The notes beneath the pieces were generated by a model. That model saw only the letters and a list, made by a program, of their open reading frames with translations, searched no databases and was not told the DNA's origin. Both the position numbers and the translations under genes were made by a program. A stretch of 10,425 bases of DNA from Candidatus Dormiibacterota bacterium (GTDB lineage: Bacteria; Chloroflexota; Dormibacteria; UBA8260; Bog-877): the NCBI GenBank assembly GCA_003164475.1, contig PLTL01000014.1, forward strand, positions 1 to 10,425, given 5' to 3'. Below, piece by piece: positions 5,949 through 10,425 of the stretch (positions within the stretch are counted from its first letter, which is position 1; each line of letters starts with the position of its first letter).

Positions 5949-7244
5949 GTGGACACCACCATCACTCGAATCCATGGACGCGAGATCCTCGATTCGCGCG
6001 GGAACCCCACCGTGGAGGTGGAGGTGGATCTGGCCTGCGGGATCAGGGCCCGCGCCGGGGTGCCGTCGGGGGCATCCACGGGCAGTCGCGAGGCGGTGGA
6101 GCTCCGCGATGGCGATCCACATCGCTTCGGTGGTAAAGGTGTCCTCAAAGCCGTGGCCGGAATCGAGGAGACCATCGCTCCCGGCCTCCTCGGCATGGAT
6201 GCGAGCGCCCAAGCCGAGGTCGACGCGGGGATGATCGCCCTCGACGGGACACCCAACAAGGGCCGCCTCGGCGCCAACGCCATCCTCGGTGTGTCGATGG
6301 CCTGCGCCCGCGGTGCCGCCGAGGCCAGCGGCCGTCCCCTGTACCAGTACCTCGGAGGTCCCGGGGCGACCCGCCTGCCGGTGCCGATGATGAACATCTT
6401 GAACGGCGGGGTGCACGCCCACGGCCAGGGGGCGGACATTCAGGAGTACATGATCGCTCCGTATGGCGCCCCCGACTTCCGTGAGGCAGTCCGCTGGAGC
6501 AGCGAGATCTATCGTGCGCTGCAGGGGATCCTGATCGAGAAGGGTCTCACGGTGGGGGTCGGCGACGAGGGTGGTTTTGCGCCGCACGTGAAGTCCAATC
6601 GCGAGCCCCTGGACCTGATCGTGTCCGCCATCGAGAAGGCCGGGCTGCGGCCCGGAGCTGACGTGGGGATCGCCATGGATCCGGCTCCCAGTGAGTTCTT
6701 CCATGACGGGAAGTACGACCTGAAGAGCGAGGGCCGCCAGCTCACCAGCGAGGAGATGGTGGGCTATTACGAGTCGATGGTGGCGGACTATCCGATCTGC
6801 CTCTTGGAAGACGGTCTGGCCGAGAGCGACTGGGAGAGCTGGAAGGTCCTCAACCGCGCGCTGGGTGCCACGATCGAGCTGGTCGGCGACGACATCTTCT
6901 GCACCAATCCGGCCATCATCGCCCGTGCCATCGAGGAGGACATCGCCAACTCGGCCCTGATCAAGCTCAACCAGATCGGCACCCTGACCGAGACCATCGC
7001 GGCCACGCGGCTGGCCCAGTTCCACGGGTGGGGCGCCTTCGTCTCCCACCGCTCCGGGGAGACCGTGGACAGCTTCATCGCCGACATGACGGTGGCGCTG
7101 GACACCGGGCACCTCAAGACGGGAGCGCCCTGTCGGGGTGAGCGGGTGGAGAAGTACAACCAGCTCATGCGCATCGAGGAGCAGCTCGGCGCCAGTGCCA
7201 GCTACGCCGGGAAGTTGGCCTTCTGCCGTCCGGTGCGCTTCTGA
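5949..7244 (+). CDS. eno: Enolase (phosphopyruvate hydratase)
   Basis: 431 aa, full length for the family. It catalyses 2-phosphoglycerate to phosphoenolpyruvate plus water in glycolysis and, in reverse, gluconeogenesis, and is normally cytoplasmic. Signature elements are in order: SGASTGSREAVELRD (40-54, mobile loop), GGVHAHG (153-159), IQEYM with E166, GDEGGF with E207 (proton-transfer acids), metal ligands D244, E287 and D314/D315, LIKLNQIG with catalytic K339, VSHRSGET (365-372) and K390 in LKTGAPCRGERVEKYNQL. All catalytic positions are intact. The C-terminal GAPCR.ER..KYNQL.RIEE stretch resembles the eukaryotic/archaeal style rather than the E. coli KTGSMSRSDR form. The start is GTG with GGGAGGAG ending 4 bases upstream. 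It stands alone on its strand, preceded by a hairpin-rich leader and followed by a decayed enolase fragment. Confidence 0.97.
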   Translation: MDTTITRIHGREILDSRGNPTVEVEVDLACGIRARAGVPSGASTGSREAVELRDGDPHRFGGKGVLKAVAGIEETIAPGLLGMDASAQAEVDAGMIALDGTPNKGRLGANAILGVSMACARGAAEASGRPLYQYLGGPGATRLPVPMMNILNGGVHAHGQGADIQEYMIAPYGAPDFREAVRWSSEIYRALQGILIEKGLTVGVGDEGGFAPHVKSNREPLDLIVSAIEKAGLRPGADVGIAMDPAPSEFFHDGKYDLKSEGRQLTSEEMVGYYESMVADYPICLLEDGLAESDWESWKVLNRALGATIELVGDDIFCTNPAIIARAIEEDIANSALIKLNQIGTLTETIAATRLAQFHGWGAFVSHRSGETVDSFIADMTVALDTGHLKTGAPCRGERVEKYNQLMRIEEQLGASASYAGKLAFCRPVRF

Positions 7245-7261
7245 GGGGGGCATCCGGGCCA

Positions 7262-7430
7262 CGCTCTGAGCTTTCGGGCCGTGAGGCCGACCTGGCAAAG
7301 GCGTCGCCACGACCTTGCGTGGCGTCGCTCCCCGCCTTCACTGGAGGCCAGCTGAAGTCAGGGGCGCCCTCGCGCTCCGAGTGCGTCACCACGTACAAAC
7401 GGCTGCTGCGCATCGAGTGTGAGCTGGCCC
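7262..7430 (+). pseudogene. Decayed C-terminal fragment of a second enolase
   Basis: The frame at 7340-7429 reads TGG, QLKSGAPSRSECV, TTYKRLLRIECEL. Against the intact enolase just upstream (TGHLKTGAP.RGERVEKYNQL then MRIEEQL) about 16 of 29 positions agree, including LK, GAP, R, E, V, Y, L and RIE. Bases 7262-7339 in the same frame (including SELSGREADL) may be an eroded continuation, but that part is weak. The fragment lacks everything else of the enzyme and has Cys at two places where Arg or Glu is usual, so it cannot be functional. Its residues (SGAPSRSE, LLRIE) are closer to the general enolase consensus than to its neighbour, so it may come from a different enolase and not from a recent tandem copy. 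Confidence 0.65.
7301..7328. terminator. Strong stem-loop between convergent genes
   Basis: GCGTCGCCACG (7301-7311), loop ACCTTG, CGTGGCGTCGC (7318-7328): 11-position arms with one T/T mismatch. It sits 56 bases after the enolase stop and before the convergent MutS-type gene. No T-run follows, so termination there would be non-canonical. It overlaps the upstream, weaker part of the enolase remnant. Confidence 0.35.
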
Positions 7431-7477
7431 ACGGGAACCGGTTACGCGCGGAGAGAGACCTTGCCCCGTGCCGAGGC

Positions 7478-9016
7478 TCAGACCGGCGTCCCCTCTGCAG
7501 CCGCATCCGCCTGAGCTGTGGGGTTGGCGCCGCCGAAGACAGCCTCGTAGACGTCGTTGCCGAAACTGGTCGGCAGCGGCCTCGCCTCGCGCACCTTGAA
7601 GGTGCGGGTGCCGTCGGGTAGCCGCTCGGCCCGCAGGGAGAGGACGCCGTCCGTTGTGTCGCCGCTGAGCCGCCGCGCCAGCTCGTAGAGGTGGGTGACC
7701 AGGACCACCCTGATACCGGCGTCGGTCAGGGCGCGGACGACCTGCTCGCCGATGTCGGCTCCCTCCCACTCATTTGTCGAGCCGAAGGACTCATTGCAGA
7801 GCAACAGCGCCCGCGGCCCGATGAGATCGACGACCCGGCTCATTCGATCGAGTTCCTCGTCGAGCTTGCCCCGCGTCATCGTCTCGTCCTCCTCACGCAG
7901 GAAGTGGGTGAAGACTCCGCTGGCGATGTCGGCCGAGAACGAGGTGGCGGGAACGAACATCCCCGCCTGCATCATGAGCTGAGCCAGTCCCACGCTGCGC
8001 AGGAAGGTCGACTTGCCCCCCCGGTTGGCACCGGTGATCAGCACCAGCCCCTTCCCATCGGCCGTCAGGTCGTTGGCCACGACCCTGGTTGGCATGGTCA
8101 GCGCCAGGACCACGTCGTACAGTCCCGAGACGCAGAGGATTCGGGCTGAGGCTTGGCGTGGGGCCGGAAGCGAGGTCGGATACCCACGTCGCCCGAGCTC
8201 GGCGTACAGGTTGAGGCAGCCGACGTAGAAGGCAAGCTCAGCCCGCAGCTGGGTGAAGAAACTCAGAACGTGATCGCTCGACTGGGAGAGCGCGTTGGCC
8301 ACCAGGTTGATGCCGCGGGCGCGAAGCTCGTCGAGGGCCGCGTGCCCACCGTCGTCCTGGGGAGAGATCTCGAACTTGAGACGCGGATCGCCACGCTCCC
8401 GGACATGCCGGAGCCAGCCCCGCCGCGCGCCGAGCGGGCGGCGCAGGACGACCCCGACCCCCGCGCTCCCCCTGCCCAGACCCTCGCTCACCAGCACGCC
8501 CCGGCGGAAGCGCAGCCGCTCGAGCTGCTCCTCGATCTCCCCGAAATACCTGTCGTCGAGTTCCTCGAGGAGCGTGGCGAACAGGCGCCGGAACGCCGGC
8601 GAGCTGAAGTGTTGGGCATTCTCCGACACCCGCTGACGAAGGATCCGGAGCTTGCGGACGAGGAGTTGCAGGACGTTGACGGCGTGGTGGAGGTTCATCT
8701 CCGGGGTGTACCCATGCCAGCTCCAGATCTTCTTCTCCTCTTGCAGTGTCTCGACCGCCAGGTCGTACAGGGCACGCACGGCATCGGGATGCTTGACGGC
8801 GTCGTCGAGCGCCTGCTGCCGGTAGAGGATGACGTCGCAGTCGTGGAGACTTGCGAGCAGCGCCTGCTCGGCGACGGTGCGGATGACGGCGTCACCAGCC
8901 GCCATCGTCCCCAGGAGGACAGCGAGGCCAAGGTCCTCGGCCAGGTCGGGAGCCTGGGCCGGAGGCGCCGAGCTCCGGTCGAAGTCGCGGTCCGGGTGCA
9001 GGAGGCGAACCCTCAT
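7478..9016 (-). CDS. MutS-type ATPase lacking mismatch-recognition domain (downstream partner)
   Basis: 512 aa. Start ATG 9016-9014 (MRVRLLHPDRDFD), 25 bases after the stop of the upstream partner; the frame is open to 9073 but that extension overlaps the neighbour and has no better start. Residues 25-315 are mostly helical, like the MutS lever/core. The ATPase domain follows: Walker A TGANRGGKST (328-337), a diverged signature region (375-392, DETMTRGKLDEEL), a Walker B segment LLLCNESF with N408-E409 where MutS has Asp-Glu, and switch histidine H442 in VTHLYEL. The stretch RTFKV (471-475) matches the MutS tail, but the usual final helix is replaced by a Pro/Gly/Ala-rich end. At 512 aa it is far shorter than MutS (about 850 aa) and has no domain I with the Phe-x-Glu mismatch motif, so standard mismatch repair is unlikely. 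It also lacks a Smr nuclease domain. Confidence 0.85.
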   Translation of the reverse strand: MRVRLLHPDRDFDRSSAPPAQAPDLAEDLGLAVLLGTMAAGDAVIRTVAEQALLASLHDCDVILYRQQALDDAVKHPDAVRALYDLAVETLQEEKKIWSWHGYTPEMNLHHAVNVLQLLVRKLRILRQRVSENAQHFSSPAFRRLFATLLEELDDRYFGEIEEQLERLRFRRGVLVSEGLGRGSAGVGVVLRRPLGARRGWLRHVRERGDPRLKFEISPQDDGGHAALDELRARGINLVANALSQSSDHVLSFFTQLRAELAFYVGCLNLYAELGRRGYPTSLPAPRQASARILCVSGLYDVVLALTMPTRVVANDLTADGKGLVLITGANRGGKSTFLRSVGLAQLMMQAGMFVPATSFSADIASGVFTHFLREEDETMTRGKLDEELDRMSRVVDLIGPRALLLCNESFGSTNEWEGADIGEQVVRALTDAGIRVVLVTHLYELARRLSGDTTDGVLSLRAERLPDGTRTFKVREARPLPTSFGNDVYEAVFGGANPTAQADAAAEGTPV

Positions 9017-9041
9017 GGCGACACAGCGCTGACGTGAGGGG

Positions 9042-10425
9042 TCATCCGTGGAGCCGTTCCGTGACCGCTGCATAGCTGAGACCGTGGGCCTCAGCCAGCA
9101 CCATGGCGTAGGCGCGGCCGTCCGCCGGCCTGCGCACCACCTTGAAGGTGCGCTGTGCCGGGTTGTCGGGCGCCACCGTGCTCAGCATGCTGACAACACT
9201 CGGGCCGAGCCGGGACAGCTCGTCGATGAACGTGACATACACTGCAAGCACATCCATCCCGATGAGCCGTTTCAGGATCCTGCGACCCAGAAGGAGCTGG
9301 TCCTCGGCGGTGGTGGAGGCGAAGCTCTCGTTCATCACCACGATGCTCCGCCCGGTCGCCTGTTCGATCATGGCCCGGATCCGCAGGAGCTCGTTCTCCA
9401 GTCCGCTGTGGAGGTCCTCGATCTGCTCCTGCTTGGCGAAGTGAGTCAGGACGCGGTCGCAGAGGAGGAGGCGGGCGCTCGTCCCCGGCACCGGGAAGCC
9501 GAGTGCGGCCAGATGGTGAAGCTGCCCGAAGGCGCGGGCGATGGTGGTCTTACCTCCCTGGTTGGGCCCCGACACCACCAGGACGCGCTCGGCGCCCCGT
9601 AGCTCGAGGTCGTTGACCACCACCGGGCGTCTCTCGGCAACCAGCTTGCCAGCGAGAGCTAGATCGAAGGTGTCGGAAGCCCGGTGCTCCTTGGCGCTCA
9701 GGCTGACCTCAGGTAGGCAGAAGCTCAGCCCGGCCTCTTTGAGCGGCTGGATGAAGCCGAGATAGCCCAGGTAGACCTGGGCCTCGCGCTCGAAGCGGGC
9801 GATCACCGGATCGACCAGGTCCGCGTAGCGCTCGTGGTAGGCGAGCAGGGAGTGGAACAGGTCGGGATGGAGGATGGCAACGCGGTCGACGATCATCTCC
9901 TGGACGTGGTTGGCGAAGTCGTGGCGGAACTCCACGAGGCGGCTCTTCGCGTTGCCGGTCCGGAACTTCTCGAAGGTCGCCAGCACCTCAGTGCTGTAGT
10001 CGGGCTCACCGTGGAAGTCGCTCACGGTCACCCGCCCGTCGTGGACCCGCACGCAGAAGCGAAGTGCTCCGAGCTCATCCTGGAGCCGCCGAGTCTCGGC
10101 ATCGAGAACCCCGAACCCTTCCGACCGCAGATAGCCGTCCAAGAGTCGGCTGAAGCGGCGCAGGCTCTCGGACGCAGGATGGGCGTGAGCCAGCTCGTCG
10201 CGCAGCGAGGTGAGGGCATCGCAGTGGATCCGGGCGGCATCCAGGAACCACGCGGCCTTCCCGTAGCGGTGAGTACGTTGGGACGACGCTGTGAGGTAGC
10301 TCCGCACATGGCGCATCTGAGCCGCGAACGCCTCGACTGCTCCGGAGAGCCCGGTCTCGAGGTCCACGAAGACTGACTGGCGATAGGCGACCGCCCGCTC
10401 GTCGCGCAGGAGGGTCGTGAAGAAC
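9042..10425 (-). CDS. MutS-type ATPase (upstream partner), 5' end outside window
   Basis: The frame runs from the window edge to TGA 9044-9042, giving 460 visible residues. The GTG at 10367-10365 is not the likely start: the frame stays open upstream with family-like sequence (LLRDERAVAYRQSVF). The visible N-terminal half is helical. Walker A SGPNQGGKTT is at 9572-9543. The Walker B segment VVMNESF (9341-9321) has Asn (codon 9332-9330) at the Asp position, as in its partner. The switch motif reads VTFIDEL, with Phe where MutS and the partner have His. The tail, RTFKV followed by AYAMVLAEAHGLSYAAV, is a standard MutS-like C-terminus. No mismatch-recognition domain is visible, though the missing 5' end could hold more. 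It is probably co-transcribed with the downstream MutS-type gene. Confidence 0.83.
   Translation of the reverse strand, partial: FFTTLLRDERAVAYRQSVFVDLETGLSGAVEAFAAQMRHVRSYLTASSQRTHRYGKAAWFLDAARIHCDALTSLRDELAHAHPASESLRRFSRLLDGYLRSEGFGVLDAETRRLQDELGALRFCVRVHDGRVTVSDFHGEPDYSTEVLATFEKFRTGNAKSRLVEFRHDFANHVQEMIVDRVAILHPDLFHSLLAYHERYADLVDPVIARFEREAQVYLGYLGFIQPLKEAGLSFCLPEVSLSAKEHRASDTFDLALAGKLVAERRPVVVNDLELRGAERVLVVSGPNQGGKTTIARAFGQLHHLAALGFPVPGTSARLLLCDRVLTHFAKQEQIEDLHSGLENELLRIRAMIEQATGRSIVVMNESFASTTAEDQLLLGRRILKRLIGMDVLAVYVTFIDELSRLGPSVVSMLSTVAPDNPAQRTFKVVRRPADGRAYAMVLAEAHGLSYAAVTERLHG

Noticed and set aside
5820..7310. 496-codon minus-strand frame opposite eno
   Set aside because: Runs fully antisense to a complete enolase; low-complexity Gly/His/Val-rich product, no motif, no ribosome site.
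8153..9037. 294-codon + strand frame opposite the MutS-type gene
   Set aside because: Antisense shadow; the minus frame has Walker A and the MutS tail motif.
7478..10425. Calling either MutS-type gene mutS or mutS2
   Set aside because: No mismatch-recognition domain, no Smr nuclease domain, wrong length and an altered Walker B; only the general MutS-type ATPase class is supported.
1..10425. CRISPR arrays, insertion sequences, tRNA or rRNA genes
   Set aside because: No regularly spaced repeats, no transposase-like frame with inverted ends, and no cloverleaf or rRNA-like stretch seen on either strand.

Overview
The window is GC-rich (about two thirds G+C by eye), with GTG starts and tightly packed genes. 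It reads as bacterial chromosome, not phage or plasmid: I see no integrase, transposase, tRNA, rRNA or CRISPR array. The mix of an AAA+ ATPase with a winged-helix front end, a dynamin-like GTPase, an enolase and two small MutS-type ATPases would fit an uncultivated GC-rich soil or sediment lineage (for example Methylomirabilota/Rokubacteria, Chloroflexota or Actinomycetota). The lineage is inference; no marker here settles it.

Left block, + strand (1-4757): the 3' half of an MFS transporter gene, then a 72-codon unknown gene, two possible tiny ORFs (19 and 32 codons), an AAA+ ATPase and a large dynamin-like GTPase. Every junction overlaps: ATGA at 578-581, 793-796 and 849-852, GTGA at 944-947, and a 14-base overlap at 2268-2281. 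This looks like one translationally coupled operon. The GTPase carries at its C-terminus two copies of a CxxC...CxxH metal-site-like module. The AAA+/dynamin pair is the best candidate in the window for an undescribed system.

Middle (4758-5948): a convergent gap, then a small minus-strand gene (68 aa) with a near-perfect Shine-Dalgarno and a 14-base perfect palindrome just upstream, then about 500 bases without a convincing gene. After that comes a stretch with a doubtful 62-codon ORF and several hairpins leading into the enolase gene. A 20-base sequence occurs twice (19/20 match), at 4846 and 5573.

Right block: eno (enolase, + strand, 5949-7244) is complete with its catalytic residues. About 100 bases downstream lies a decayed C-terminal fragment of a second enolase. 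Converging on it from the right are two minus-strand genes 25 bases apart, both encoding MutS-type ATPases without a mismatch-recognition domain. Both have Asn where the Walker B Asp is expected (NESF motif). The two differ at the switch histidine and in their C-terminal tails, which suggests paired but non-equivalent ATPases. The upstream one runs off the window edge.
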